DNA from: Heterodera schachtii
Taxonomy: Eukaryota > Nematoda > Chromadorea > Rhabditida > Heteroderidae
DNA: 64,000 bases
Reading direction: 5' to 3'
Assembly (NCBI GenBank): GCA_023374025.1
Contig: SIJG01000010.1
Span: 1,380,905-1,444,904 of the forward strand
Under the pieces are notes generated by a model. The model saw only the letters and a program-made list of their open reading frames with translations. It made no database searches and was not told where the DNA came from. Of this stretch, positions 23,722 to 34,875 are shown one piece after another; positions within the stretch are counted from its first letter, which is position 1; each line of letters opens with the position of its first letter. A program made the position numbers and the translations under genes.

Positions 23722-24388
23722 TTAATCATTCTGCTGTTGACGACCACTCAGCCCGGGGGAAGCGTCGAGAAGTCTGAAAAAACATAAAAATGAAAAAATT
23801 TTTTAAAAATAATTTGTTCACCCATTGGCGATTCCGTCCTTTGCAATGCCAATGTAAATTTGGTTCCACTGGTCATCCATCAGAAGCAATTCGTCTCATT
23901 TTCTGTCTCTCTCATCCGACGCAATTGGACAACGGAAGAGCACAAAACATTTCTCACTACGTTTTGACAGTGCCAATTGCTCACCAGTCAATTCGTTGGT
24001 CACCAAAAATGGCACAACAAAGTCAAGCGAAGAGGACGGCACAAATTCAAAGGAAATGGAGAAGCAAGCGGGAGAAGAAGCATTGGAAAATGCCTAAAAT
24101 GGGAGATAAAAATGAAGAATTAAAATACGGCATGAATGAAAATCACCGCTTTGAATTGTTCAATCATTGACGACCATTCCTCCGCCGATGAATTCTCGAT
24201 GTAAATGATGAGACTCTTCGGCACACCGTCCGGAGAAGGCGTGAACAGCCATTTGGCCACCGTTTGACCATCCGTCGCATTGGCACTGTTATGGGGCCGA
24301 AATTCGGGGAGAATGTTGCTCTTGAAAGTGACGAAACGAAGGGATGGACAATCGTTGAGAATGGCGGGGCCAATTGGCGCATTCGACG
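23722..24388 (-). pseudogene. Divergent F-box-like paralogue, 3' part, opposite strand
   Basis: Read on -: 24388-24147 encodes G-P-A-I-L-N-D-C-P-S-L-R-F and N-A-T-D-G-Q-T-V-A-K-W-L-F-T-P-S-P-D-G-V-P-K. This is the counterpart of S-P-T-I-L-T-D-L and G-Q-A-L-S-K-W-L-H-T-P-R-x-D-G-Q-P-K in the main family. Intron boundaries sit at the same place. 24093-23822 encodes A-F-S-N-A-S ... V-P-F-L-V-T-N-E-L-T-G-E-Q-L, with an in-frame TGA at 23898-23896, then I-G-I-A-K-D-G-I-A-N-G and a GTGAAC donor. A short last exon starts at 23773. The 5' half is missing. It lies between two + strand copies of exon 5 and was hidden under unrelated + strand ORFs. Confidence 0.7.
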
Positions 24389-24434
24389 AAAAATGAAGGA
24401 ATTGAAAGAATAATTCGAATTTCGCTTAATTAAG

Positions 24435-24492
24435 GCCATTATCTCCTCCACCGGCAGAGGAAGAAAAAGCGGGACAAAAAGAAATGAATTAA
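24435..24492 (+). pseudogene. Isolated exon 5 of F-box-like family
   Basis: A splice acceptor precedes P-L-S-P-P-P-A-E-E-E-K-A-G-Q-K-E-M-N and a stop. The downstream block ('gaaatgaccgaccgatcat') matches the 3' flank of complete copies. Exons 1-4 are absent here. It duplicates the exon 5 at 23492 across the inserted - strand paralogue. Confidence 0.8.
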
Positions 24493-24909
24493 TTAAGAAA
24501 TGACCGACCGATCATAATTAAAACCAGTGATCAAATACATTTTATAATGAAAAACCCTCACAATTGGTAAATAAATTAGATGTATAAAAATGGCAAAAAT
24601 TTATGAAAACATAAAAATTTTAAGATTTGCACAAAAACCAACAAAATTGATTTTTCAGGAAGTGATTTTCGGGATCAAACATTTGATTTTCAGGTGTTTT
24701 AAATTTCAAACACTTGCTCAAACTCGTGGTCAGCGACCTCAAAAATCCTCGTCAACATATTTTCACGATTTCATAACTTAATTTGCAAATAAAATGGTAC
24801 CATTTGATTTTTTGCGTCCCATAGGCCTAATATTAGACCAAAAAATTAATCGTTTAAAATAATTGAAGAAAATTTGATTGAAAATTTTCATTAATTTTTT
24901 GAATTTGTC

Positions 24910-25121
24910 CCGGTTGGTTCTGTTCCCCGGTCCGGCCAAGAACCGAGGTCCCGGTCCCGGCTTTTCATGTCCCGGTCCCGGCTTTTCATGTCCCGGTCCC
25001 GGCTTTTCATGTCCCGGTCCCGGCTTTTCATGTCCCGGTCCCGGCTTTTCATGTCCCGGTCCCGGATTTTCAGGTCCCGGTCCCGCTTTTACAAAATTTC
25101 CCGGTCCCGTACAACTCTAAT
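24910..25121. mobile_element. GGTCCCGG-type hAT end with 21-bp tandem repeat
   Basis: About seven copies of a 21-bp unit (gtcccggtcccggcttttca plus one base) at 24946-25092, followed by 'cccgtacaactcta', which is TAGAGTTGTACGGG on the other strand. Similar ends occur at 35490-35629 and 41990-42066. The translated G-P-G-F-S-C-P repeat is a by-product. A matching left end was not found. Confidence 0.65.
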
Positions 25122-25254
25122 TAATTCTGTACAAAAAAAATAAATAAAGCAATTAAAATCATTATTATGAAAATTAATAATATTTTTAAGCAAAAATGCT
25201 ACATAAAAGCTTTTTGACTATATGGCATAAAAAAACATTTAAAAACCCCGACCC

Positions 25255-25355
25255 TCTCACATTTGTCTCACAATCACCAGAGGAATTGCATAAAGAATTT
25301 ATGAAAAACAAAAGAACAGTCAGCCATCAGAACAGTTAAGCATTAAAGTCTGTGG
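25255..25355. repeat. Dispersed repeat, also at 51870-52030
   Basis: 'catttgtctcacaatcacca', then 'gaacagtca..catcagaac' and 'gttaagcatt', are shared with 51870-51970. The continuation 'agtctttcaaatatcat' follows directly at 51990 but appears here only at about 25999. About 640 bases, including the tRNA-like sequence, therefore separate the two halves in this copy. Confidence 0.65.
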
Positions 25356-25389
25356 TGATTTTGGTGGATGGCGAAGTGTAAAATGTTGA

Positions 25390-25458
25390 TCCGCGGTGGG
25401 ACTCGAACCCACGACCCTTCCTTTCCGTGGAATGCTCTAACCAACTGAGCTACACGGA
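25390..25458 (-). tRNA. tRNA-like sequence, probably not a functional tRNA
   Basis: The - strand folds as a cloverleaf: D arm GCTC/GAGC with A-box-like tagctcagttggt, and T arm GTGGG-TTCGAGT-CCCAC (B box). The acceptor pairs TCCGTG with CGCGGA and has one mismatch. The anticodon stem has only four pairs, and the loop reads ACGGAAA, putting C instead of the invariant U at position 33 with GGA as nominal anticodon. The variable loop is too short for tRNA-Ser(GGA). The relative at 41282-41350 shows the same C33 and GGA, so both look like members of a tRNA-derived repeat. Confidence 0.55.
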
Positions 25459-25459
25459 C

Positions 25460-26064
25460 ACTTTTACACTCCTCTCAATTCCATAGATAAGGAAGAGAGA
25501 GACTCATTCCCAGCATGAGGGAATTGAGCCGCATCACATCCCCGGCCTCTGAGAAGACCGGTCCCCGGGCTCTTTTATATGCTGTCGGCCGCCAGCACGT
25601 AAGAGTGGAGAGAGTGTTAGAATAAGATCAACATCTAACACACGGACATGAATCCACCCAGGAGCGCCAAGTTATACAATTCTATTCCTCCAAAATTCGG
25701 AACACGAAGTCAAAACAATCACAACAATGCTTTAATTTCCGAGCGGAGACAATTGACCTGTCTTTAACAAAACCAACAAAAAGCAAATTAGTCACAATAA
25801 ATGAAAACACAATCGATTCCAAGCCTAATTTGAAAATACAGCAGAACTCACTTTCCTTCCAAATTATTTATTCGCCAAAACTCAACACATAATAAATATC
25901 CGTGATTTTACAATCATTTTGTCATTTTAAAACAAACAAAACGCCAAAGAAAACAATTAAATAATAATTTAAAAAGATAATTAAGTCAATTATATCACAA
26001 GTCTTTCAAATATCATTTAATTTTTGGAAAAAAATTTCGCATTTTTTTGGGCATTTCGCTTTGG
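25460..26064. other. No gene seen
   Basis: Holds a short GC hairpin ('ccggcctctgagaagaccgg' around 25541-25560) and AT-rich sequence. It may be the body of the tRNA-derived repeat. Confidence 0.45.
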
Positions 26065-26124
26065 GACCCACGCGTTTCGGCGCCAGCTCGTTTTTTCCAC
26101 TTAAGCTTTTTTCTTTGGCAAGTT
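26065..26124. mobile_element. MITE-A end fragment
   Basis: 'gggacccacgcgtttcggcg' followed by 'ccagctcgttttttccactt' equals one terminus of MITE-A. The rest is absent. Confidence 0.7.
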
Positions 26125-27326
26125 TTTATTTAATTGATTGATTTGGGGGTTAAGGGATAAGATAAAACGCCCGGCAAATGGTCATCATTTTGCAAATTCT
26201 CCTCTTCTCTTTTCCTCTGTTATGTACGTTCCATTCCAATGCAACTGCTATTCATTTTTCCTCTTCCGATCAGGGATGGGCGAAACTTCGAGCTTCGTGC
26301 TTCGAGCTTCGAAAACTTCGGGTTTTTGGGCTTCGAACTTCGAGCTTCGTCTTCGGGTAATTTACCCGAAGTTTCGGGAAAAACACACCCCTAACAATCG
26401 AGTTTTCAAAGTAAAAAATACACCCCTAATGATTGGCTTATGGTAACTTTAATTTAAATAACATTACTTACTTTTTGTTTTCTTATCTTAATTAACTGGT
26501 TTGGTCCAGTGGGTTGTGCTCTTGGACCCGTTCGAATTTTTGCGTTGAATCATTCCCCCCCCCCTCCAAATATTTGTTTTTCTTTTAATTTTTCAAAAAT
26601 TAACATTTAAAAAACTTAAAAAATAGAATCAAAATCGGAAGATTTTTACATTTTTTGTTTAAATTGTTAACATGATGCGAAAATCTCTTAACAAATTGTA
26701 TTCAAGAATTTTCAAAATTTTCTTGGCGCGACTACCGGCGCCGCCAGCTCACTCAACCAAAAAAGTTTTTTGAAAAATGCGCCACCAAAAAGCTTTTTAT
26801 TGCTTTTTATAAATTTGGAATAGAATTTTACAAATAATGGCCTTGACTTAAAAATCGCGAAAGACTTTAAGAAATGAAAATTTTCGTTGAATCAAGATCA
26901 AAGGAAAAAAATTTATTTGGAAAAGGCTCAATTATAAATTTTTTATCTACAGAAAGCTTTAATTAAATTTAGTGAATACGAAAATTTTTTGAAAAAAAGT
27001 CTTTGTTATGGAAAATAATTTTTTCAAAAACTTCGTGCTTCGAGCTTCGAAAGCTTCGAAAACTTCGGGTTTTTTGGGCTTCGAACTTCGAACTTCGTGC
27101 TTCGAAAAAAATTCGGCTTCGCCTTCGGCTTCGGCTTCGAGTGCCAAGCCGAGCTTCGCCCGTCCCTGCTTCCGATCCGTCGTCATTAAAATTGTTTGGA
27201 TAAAATGTGATTTTCGTTAAAAACTTTTGTTTTCCGCTTTGTTTCTCATATATAAAAATAAAGTTTTCCAACGCAATTAATTATTCTGCTATTTGTGTTC
27301 AGCCAAATTGTGCTAATTGCCAAAAA
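26125..27326 (+). promoter_or_regulatory. F-box-like 5' flank of copy 4, split by a hAT element
   Basis: 26125-26270 carries 'gattgatttgg', 'taaaacgcccggcaaatg' and 'ctcttttcctctg'. 27169-27326 continues with 'ttggataaaatgtgatttt', a TATA-like 'tatataaaaataaag' (about 27249-27263) and the lead-in to the ATG at 27327. The 26271-27168 insertion separates the distal from the proximal part. Confidence 0.6.
26271..27168. mobile_element. 898-bp hAT-like element (CAGGG ends, CTTCGA arrays)
   Basis: The termini are CAGGGATGGGCGAA and, on the complement of the right end, CAGGGACGGGCGAA. The TSD CTTCCGAT is at 26263-26270 and 27169-27176. Both ends are filled with CTTCGA/GCTTCGAA repeats. The centre contains two 'acacccctaa' motifs. 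There is no transposase. CAGGG is a recognised hAT terminal form. Confidence 0.88.
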
Positions 27327-28507
27327 ATGAACCGACGGTAAAAGAAATTTTAACAAATTTTTCATTAATTTAACTAACAATAAACTGTTTCCCCACAATT
27401 TCAGTTGGATTTGCAACGACGTTTGGATGGACATGTTCCCCTGTTTTGACCGTCCTCAACTTGGCCTCAAATTGGCATTGCTTTCGCCACGTTTCAATGC
27501 GTTGGTGGACAAACAAGCAAAATCCGTTTTAAGCAACTCGATATTGTGTAATTAAAAATCATACCTATGACAATAAAAGCATTCCTTCCATTTTCAGGTA
27601 CATCGATCACTCCGTCATCGCTTTTCTTCGTTTAAATCACCAAATTTTCGACAAAAGAGGCACGGATTTACAGTTGTCGATTTCTTCCTCACATGCCACG
27701 AATGGCCAGCCAATTTTGGATGTTTTGACACGTGAAATTTGGCCCCTTTTTTCGACAAACATTCGCCATTTGGACTTTCCCCGTGATGATCATTTGGACA
27801 ATTTGCGTCGTCTCATTTCACCGACAATTCTCACTGATCTGCTGAATCTGAATTCAATCAAATCATATGATCTGTCCCCCGATGGAATTGGTGATGATTT
27901 TGATGGGCCAAATGGAACAATTTCTGCTGGCCAAACATTGTCCAAATGGTTGCACTCTCCGAGAAAAGATGGCCAACCAAAGCGATTGTATTGCGCAGAT
28001 TACAACAAAGAAGCCGACTTCAATTGGATCAACAATTTCAAGGAGGTGTGGTCCCATATTTTCGACAAATGACTGATTTTTGTTTTCCAAATTGTTTAGC
28101 ATTTTCTCCGTGCCAATGCCATTTCTTCCGTCAGTTACCAAATTCATTTTTTTGTTCGTGTGCAGTCAGTGCAAATGGTGCCATTTGAATTGATGAATGA
28201 ATGGACAAAGGAAAAGCTGACATTGGCCAAAGAAAATGCAAATGACTGGATCGACTGTTGGATAATGAAAAGATGCAAAATTATTGGGGAGACAGCGGTG
28301 GTTCAGCAGCAAAAGAAAGATGAAAACTTGAACGATGTGTTCATTTGGCTTGATAGTGACACTAATTGCATTGGGTGAGCAATTAAAAAGGGAAATTTGA
28401 TTTTGTTTAATAATTGCGCTTAATTTAGGCCATTGTCTCCGCCACCGGCAGAAAAAGAAGAAGCGGGACAAAGCATCACAAAAGGGGCGTCTTCTGCTGA
28501 CAAATGA
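27327..28507 (+). pseudogene. F-box-like family copy 4, exon 2 deletion
   Basis: Exons: 27327-27337, 27405 to about 27532, 27598-28045, 28100-28374, 28429-28507. Exons 3 to 5 are open, with normal splice sites: exon 3 has N-G-Q-P-I-L-D-V-L and G-Q-T-L-S-K-W-L-H-S-P-R-K-D-G-Q-P-K; exon 5 ends A-G-Q-S-I-T-K-G-A-S-S-A-D-K. Exon 2 has lost about 150 bases between A-L-V-D-K and the I-R-F-K end, and the junction shifts the frame, giving a stop at the exon's end. Unless exon 2 is skipped, the product would be a short truncated protein. Confidence 0.85.
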
Positions 28508-28676
28508 GTGACGGACAAAACAACAAAAACAGTGATCAGAAGAAGAAGAAGAAATGGATTAATTAAGAATGACCGATCGATCATAATCATCAGTGATCAA
28601 TCCCTGAGAAATTTAATGATTTTTTCTTTGGAATGAATGAATTTTTCCTTGAAAAGTTGTGACAATTAATTTTATA

Positions 28677-28876
28677 CATGATCAAGGGGTGCGCCGGCAC
28701 ACCCCCCCCCCCCCCCACGTGCGTCGTAAGGGGGGGGGGCGGCTGTATTGACTTAAAATCGCACAAATTGTCAATTTTTGGTGAAAATCTGTTAACAAGT
28801 CGCATTAAAATTGCAAAATTTTTCCCGGCCAAACGTCCGACGTATGGGAGTCTGACTGGCGCACCCCTTGATCATG
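28677..28876. mobile_element. 200-bp TA-flanked MITE (Tc1/mariner-like)
   Basis: Inverted termini CATGATCAAGGGGTGCGCC (left; the complement of the right end is the same), with TA on both outer sides (28675-28676 and 28877-28878). Related sequence at 20700-20750 and 42105-42135 runs from 'gacaattaattt' to 'tttacgaca' without the insertion, supporting an empty site. It has an internal poly-C tract. Confidence 0.75.
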
Positions 28877-28959
28877 TATGTTTACGACATCCATTAGCAA
28901 TATTAGCACCGGCAAAATTAAAAAATGTCGATTTGCTGCTGTTTATCTCTTTTCTCCTC

Positions 28960-29431
28960 CTCCATCTTCCGTCGAATTTTTCCGTTTCCTCTCTTTCTCT
29001 TCCGTCACTCCTCTTTTCCCAGTGCTATTTCCCTCCTCCTTTTCCTCCTCTTCCCTTGTTTCTCCATTTTTGCTGTTGTCCCTCTTCATCTCCATTCCTT
29101 GCTGCTGTACTGGTTGAACTTCTTGTTTTTGCTGCTGTTGTTTTTGATCAAATTCAACTGTAACTTTCTTTTCCTCTTCCGCTGCTGCTCCTTTTTCTCC
29201 TTGAGTCCCGGCGATTGGAATGCCGGAGAATTAAATCCCAGTGATTGGAATGGTGGTGGGCTGAGTCCCGTGCCGAAAAATTGTTGAGGTTAAGTGCCCA
29301 GTGATTGGCATGCCGTAGGGTTGAGTCCCGGCGATTGGGCTGCAGAAGAATTGGTGAGATAGAGTTCCGATGATTGAAATGCCGAGGTTATTTAAGAAAT
29401 GACAAGAAACAAAAAGACTACATGTTTTCAA
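28960..29431 (-). pseudogene. G-T-Q repeat plus Glu/Gln-rich ORF, copy 2
   Basis: Read on -, the frame first gives repeated I-P-I-T/A-G-T-Q-type units encoded by four imperfect copies of a repeat of about 45-50 bp (29201-29390). After one in-frame TAA near 29235 it continues as E-E-E-K-K-V-T-V-E-F-D-Q-K-Q-Q-Q-Q-K and M-E-M-K-R-D-N-S-K-N-G-E-T, ending K-R-stop near 28960. The conserved block matches copy 1 at 20790-21154. Function unknown; likely disordered protein. The single stop suggests decay. Confidence 0.4.
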
Positions 29432-29439
29432 AAGTCATG

Positions 29440-30120
29440 AAAGCATGTTTCTAAGGGTTTTCGAGGTCGCAGACCACGAATCCGGCATCCATTTCGACCA
29501 ATTCCGAATCCCGGACCATTTTTCAACCAAAAATTTCCCGACTCTTTAAAAACTGTAATTTTTTCAAAAATTTATGGAGGACAAACCATAATAGAGCCGA
29601 ACTGCCAAGAGAAGGGTGAGAAGCCGCGAAGCGACCGAGCCATAAGAGTCGCTTTTATCCTTCATAACTCTACAACACAATCGTACTGTTTTCCATATTT
29701 CGCGATTTATGTCCATATAATTGCCCGTCTTAGTAAGAAGAGTAGGGCTGGTCCTCCCAAGAAATTTTGTTTTTTGCAAAAGTCATGAAAACATGTTTCC
29801 AAGGGTTTTCTGATTAGCTGATCACTAATTCGTCACCCATTTTGACCAACTCCGAATACCGGACCCGAACTCAAACAAAAAGTCAAAAACTCAAATACCA
29901 TAATTTTGTTTAAATACAAGAAAACGAAATAAAGTCATAGTGCCTCAATAAAAAATCATTTAAACCATTTTTAGACTAAAAAGGAAAATCGAAAATTTCA
30001 GAATTTTTTCAAAATGATATTAGGGGTTTTAAGGGTCGGAGAATCTGAATCTGACATTAATTTCGACCTATGTCCAACCCGGAACCCGAATTCGAGCAAA
30101 AAGTCAAATTTTCGATTTTT
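29440..30120. repeat. Cluster of foldback-arm motifs
   Basis: Three direct arm-motif copies (about 29440-29540, 29785-29900 and 30020-30110), each with 'catga' plus 'gg[g]ttttcgaggtcg'-like and 'aattccgaatcccggac'-like segments. 29541-29784 has nothing recognisable. Confidence 0.6.
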
Positions 30121-30287
30121 TGTTTTAAGTTTAGAAATGGTTTAAATGATATTTCATTGAAGCACTGATTGATGACTTTCAGTTCGTTTCCATGTATTTA
30201 AACAATTGTTGACCAATAATCTGGAAACCTGAAAATTTGAATTTTCGACTTTTGAAAACAAATAAAATTTTCTTAAAAAAGGGGGTG

Positions 30288-30433
30288 GGGACCAGCTCTA
30301 CTATTACCGGCATTTGATTTTGTACATATTCAAATTTGAATTTTGCACCTAATTTAGGCCATTGTGTCCGCCACCGGCAGAAGAAGAAGCCGGACAAAGC
30401 ATCACAAAAGGGGCGTCTTCTGTTGACAAATGA
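30288..30433 (+). pseudogene. Isolated exon 5 with transposon end in its intron
   Basis: The exon at 30358-30433 reads P-L-C-P-P-P-A-E-E-E-A-G-Q-S-I-T-K-G-A-S-S and stops. Just upstream, intron 4 is interrupted by 'gaccagctctactattacc' at exactly the point where the intron of the 43301-46005 gene carries its transposon. The insertion therefore predates the duplication of this exon. No exon 1-4 remains nearby. Confidence 0.75.
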
Positions 30434-31504
30434 GTGACGGACAAACGAACAAAACACAATGATCAGCCGCAGAAGAAGAAATGAATTATTTGAGAAGATG
30501 ACCGATCGATCATAATTTATCAGTGATCAAATGCATTTTATGAAGAAAAACCTTTCAATTTGGTAAATAAATTGGAGTAGAAAATGGCAAAAAATGTACG
30601 ATACACAAAAATTTTGAGATTTCCACTTAGGGAGTGTATTTTTCGTTTTTATTGAATTTTTGTTAATAAATTCTGGGCATAACGCCAATTAGGCAAAAAT
30701 AGGGATTTGAGGAACACAGCAGGGGTGGAGCGCGACGAGATCCGCGATTCGCGGCGTTTTTTGAACGATGCGCGACATTTGGGACTCCGCGGCTTTTATA
30801 ATGACTAACTTTGCCTATTTTAGACTTTTTGTGCTTAATGCAGGGCTCGGATCGAAAAATTTTCAAAATCAGAATATCGGGCCCAAAAAATTAGATTTTT
30901 GGGTCGAAAATCAGGACACATTGCAAAATTGCTTCAAATCTGTTATTTTTACAATTTTTGATCAAAAATGTATCAAATATTATATTTTTCGTCTCCCATT
31001 ATCGATTTTAACAAATTTGGGGAGGAAATTAGCAATCATAAATTTTAGCGCATTTACCATTACCGTGAACTCTGTTTATCTGTCTCACTTTTTCTTACTA
31101 ATTTGTTTTAATTGGTTTTATTTTTTGAGAGACGAAATAAATTTCTAATGGCACCGCCTGCCGAGAAAAAGCAAAAACTTTTGTCCGCCGTTGAAAATGA
31201 AAAGCAATCGTCGTCGTCGGCTTCTTTTGTGACACCATTTGGAGGACGGAAGAAAATGTGAGTGCTCATATTTCCGGGTAATACGGTGGTTTGTTTTCCC
31301 CATTTTTCGAAAAAAATTTCAAAAATTTTAATGTCCTTAAAACGAGTTTCCTGGGGTTTTTGAGGTCGCCGATCATAAATCCGACATCGACGAATCAATG
31401 CGCGAAAAAAATGGATAAGTGTGAATTTGTTGGAAACTGATCTTTCGATTTTTATCCTAATCGGTTTTTGGGTACAAATTGGGTTGAAATGGATGTCAGT
31501 TATG

Positions 31505-31969
31505 GGTAATACTGCCGATGGTCCCCCCCCCCTTTTTTGGAAAAATTTTTTTTCTGTTCTAAAAAGTCGTGAAAACACGGATTATGGGGTTTTTAGGGTC
31601 GCTGATAATGAATCTGTCATCCATTTTGACCAATTTCGAATCCCGGACCCGGATTCGAACCAAAAGTCGAAAACTCAAAATTTTCAAAATTCTTTTTTTG
31701 TTCCTAAATTAAATAAGCTAAATTTAGTTAAAAACCATTGCAACATCAAAAAATAGTCACTATGTACAGGTACGAACATAAAAGTGAATTTTGAAAATTT
31801 TGAGTTTTCGACTTTTGGTTCGAATCCGGGTCCGGGATTCGAAATTGGTCAAAATGGATGACAGATTCATTATCAGCGACCCTAAAAACCCCATAATCCG
31901 TGTTTTTACGACTTTTTAGAACAGAAAAAAAATTTTTCAAAAAAGGGGGGGACCATCGGCAGTATTACC
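31505..31969. mobile_element. 465-bp GG-ended foldback element with 8-bp TSD
   Basis: The two arms of about 200 bp are nearly perfect inverted copies, so both strands show the same translated frame (N-T-D-Y-G-V-F-R-V-A-D-N-E-S). The terminus is GGTAATACTGCCGATGGTCC. The TSD CAGTTATG is at 31497-31504 and 31970-31977. It sits in intron 1 of copy 6. Confidence 0.93.
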
Positions 31970-33040
31970 CAGTTATGGATTCTCCGAACTTGAAAAACCC
32001 CTAAGGTTATTCCGAAAAAAAAATTTTTTTTCAAAAAGCGAGGGGGAGGGTACCATCGGCATTATGATTTATTACCATTAAATGTCACTTCAGTTGGATT
32101 TGTAACGACGTTTGGATGGACATTCTGCCATTCTTTCGTCGTCCTCAACTCGGCCTCAAATTTGCTACGATTTCGCCCCGTTTCGATGTTTTGGTGGAAA
32201 CGCATTTCGACTGCCAACCCGAATTGACAATTTGGGGGACCTTGAAAATTTTCAAGAAAACAATATTCTTTTATGAAGGAAATATTTTGAAAAGCATTTA
32301 TGTTGAAGGAGCGCCTCACTTTTCGGTAGGTTTAACCCCCCTCCCCCATTTTGCGAAAAATTTTTAAAAAAAATCAGTGTAAAACGCCTTTCCAGCTGGG
32401 GTTTCGAGGTCTCTGATCACATTCATCATTTGCCAATAGCGAATCCCGAATTCGAACAAATAATAGAAAATTCAAATTTTTCAAAATTCTTATTGTTTTA
32501 AAATTTAGTGAAGCTAGGCTAACATTAATCACATATAAATGCACCATCAAAAAATGCGTATTCATTACATATTCTAACAAAAAAAAATATATTTTTTTAA
32601 TTTAAAATTTCGACTTTGTTCGAATTAGAGTTCTGAATTACTAGAAATGAATGTCAGATTAGTATCAACGACCTCGAAAACCCCAGGATAGACGTTTTAC
32701 ATGACTTTTGAAATTTTTATTTTATTGAAAAATTGGGCGATGATGACAATATTTATTACCCATTTTTCCGTTCAGATCTATGGCCGAGATCAGCAGTTTA
32801 CATGGCACAAGATGCCCAACAAAATTCGCTTCCATTTACTCCAAATTGAGTAATTCAATAAAAAATTGTGGAAGACATTCATTGGTCTCGAAAAAAAATC
32901 ATTTCTATCAAAAAAAAATTTCGGAAAGTTGTAACGAAGAATAAGAGGCCAAAACATCGCCGGAAATAATGTCGCCGCAATTTTTTTAGAAAAAAAAATT
33001 TTTTTTTTTGCGGCCACACTTTGGGGTGTACCCGCAAGGG

Positions 33041-33290
33041 CGTAGCCAGGACCTTCGTTTCGGGGGCGGGGCAACTCAAAAAATCGATTCTTAGGGGTGT
33101 ATTTTTCTTTTTTAAGACAATTTTTAGGGGTGTATTTTTGGTTTTTTGAAATCCCGAATTAGGGGTGTATTTTACAAAATTTTTCGCCAAAAAAGTAATA
33201 TTTTTTGCCATTTTGGCCTCCATTTTTCAAAAATATGGTATAATGGGGGTCCGGCGGTGCTGATAGCGCCTCCGGGAAAATTTTTGAGTA
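33041..33290. repeat. Three 'aggggtgtatttt' motifs and a GC hairpin motif
   Basis: 'aggggtgtattttt' occurs three times (about 33094, 33126 and 33161), then 'ccggcggtgctgatagcgcc' at about 33250. The left edge has 'gggcgtagccagga'. Similar pieces occur in the elements at 8145, 26380, 38415 and 42220. It lies in intron 2b of copy 6. The boundaries are unclear. Confidence 0.5.
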
Positions 33291-34875
33291 TTTTAATGCA
33301 ATTTTTAGCCCTTTTGTGTGCGCGTGTATTTGCCCCCTTTTTTCACAGATACATCGACCAAACTGTCATCGAATTTTTCCGTTCCAACAAGCAAATCTTC
33401 GACCGAAGGGGCACCAAAATGACATTGAAAGTGTCCACTGAAACAGCGATTTGGGATGTATTGGTCAGGGACATTTGGCCCATTTTTGCGCCAAACATTC
33501 GCCATTTGGCCTTCTATATGCCTGCAAATTTGAACAATTTGCATCGTTTCGTTTCGCCCACAATTCTCACTGATCTCCCGCAGCTGAAGACGATCAGCTC
33601 TTATCGTTTATTCCCGGATCCAATTGCTTTTGATGGAAAAAATGCAACTGCTGGCCAGGCTTTATCCAAATGGTTGAACACGCCGACAACCGATGGCCAA
33701 CCAAAGCATTTGCGTTGCCGATTCTCAAGCACTTTTGCATCAAAGGGCAAAGAATTGGTCAACAAGTTCAAGGAGGTGGTTGCCACATTTCGGGAATTTA
33801 TTCCTCAACTTATTATCAAGACAGGGGAAAAATCGGCATTTGCCTGGTTTTGAAGAGTTCGGTTTGGTATTTGGAGGAAAATGTCAGTCAATAGATGGGT
33901 CAACAAATTCAAAAAGATCGTCTTTCATTTTAGTAATTGTTGGTGCAGCCCTCAAAAAGGGGGTCAGTCGAAACGTTACCGCACACAAAATAAAAAATTT
34001 TTCCCTGAAACGAGAAAAAAATTTTCACGGCGACGACCTTTTTTTTTTGCTAAAATTTTTTGCGTAAATTGGTTCAGATAGGTGGCGTGCTCTCAGGAGG
34101 GTGAGTCTTGAAAATTTATACATTTTTAGAGAATTTAGCAAAATTCTAAAACGGGATGTAGTGCACCCACACTATATACATAAATATAGTTTTTTTTTTT
34201 TTTCTCATTAGGCCTTTCTTGGTGCCACCACCACCACTTCGGCCTGCTACAACATTGAAATTTTGTTGGATTCGGCCTCATCAATGGACCAATTTGAAGT
34301 GGTGAACGAAACAACCCAAGAAAAGTTGACATTGCAAAAAGAAGGCGATTGTGGAAAGAATAAATGATGAAAAAATGAATGGATGGCTTCTAAAGAAGCG
34401 ATGCTTATCATCATCAAATGTTGTTGCTTTTGGGGAGACGGTTCAGCACCAGCAGCAGCGGAACCACAACATTTTGAACAATTTGCACAATGTTGTAATT
34501 GAATTGCGTTGTCCAGACCGCATTGGGTGGGTGAGCAGCGATTACCTTTTTTCCTTTTGTATTTTAAATAATTATGTATTGGTAATTTTTATTTGAAAAT
34601 AAATTCAAAATTTAATTACCTATTCTTCGAATTCAAATTTTAGGCCATTGTCTCCGCCCGCCGACCAAAACAACGAAAAAGTCGCCAATTTGTGAAACTA
34701 TGGCAATTTGAGAAAAGAAGAAATGACCGACCATTTGATTACCTCTGCTGGACTTTGATTTGATGCTATTTTCTCTTTTAATGCTTACCTTTTTCTTTCT
34801 TTTTCTTTTGATTTGATGCATTTTCATTCAAAATTGCAATAAATTTCAAATTTTGATTTTTTGGCGGCGTCATTT

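Larger units (their letters stand above)
31148..34695 (+). pseudogene. Long-form F-box-like family member (copy 6), frameshifted
   Basis: Exon 1 at 31148-31257 starts M-A-P-P-A-E-K-K-Q-K and is Ser-rich. Exon 2a is 32094-32325 (W-I-C-N-D-V-W-M-D-I-L-P-F-F-R-R-P), exon 2b 32776-32849, exon 3 33349-33775 (Y-I-D-Q-T-V-I-E-F-F-R; G-Q-A-L-S-K-W-L-N-T-P), exon 4 34212-34526 and exon 5 34644-34695. Phases agree through exon 3. In exon 4, after G-D-C-G-K-N, a small deletion shifts the frame to a TGA at 34365. The intact sister exon at 61715-61946 has C-F-E-C-E-K there. Intron 1 holds a 465-bp foldback element. Compared with the short form it has a different, larger first exon and an extra intron in exon 2. 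Confidence 0.8.

Noticed and set aside
23790..24170. 126-aa + strand ORF at 23790
   Set aside because: It is the shadow of the - strand F-box-like paralogue, whose exons, splice sites and family motifs are visible in another frame.
24946..25092. CRISPR-like repeat array
   Set aside because: Uninterrupted 21-bp tandem repeat without spacers in a eukaryotic genome.
24878..25120. Collagen-like G-P-G-F-S-C-P repeat ORF
   Set aside because: Product of a 21-bp G/C tandem repeat in a transposon end. No signal peptide, and the unit matches other hAT ends.
31421..31940. A seemingly conserved protein on both strands (N-T-D-Y-G-V-F-R-V-A-D-N-E-S)
   Set aside because: The identical translation on opposite strands is produced by the inverted arms of the 31505-31969 foldback element.
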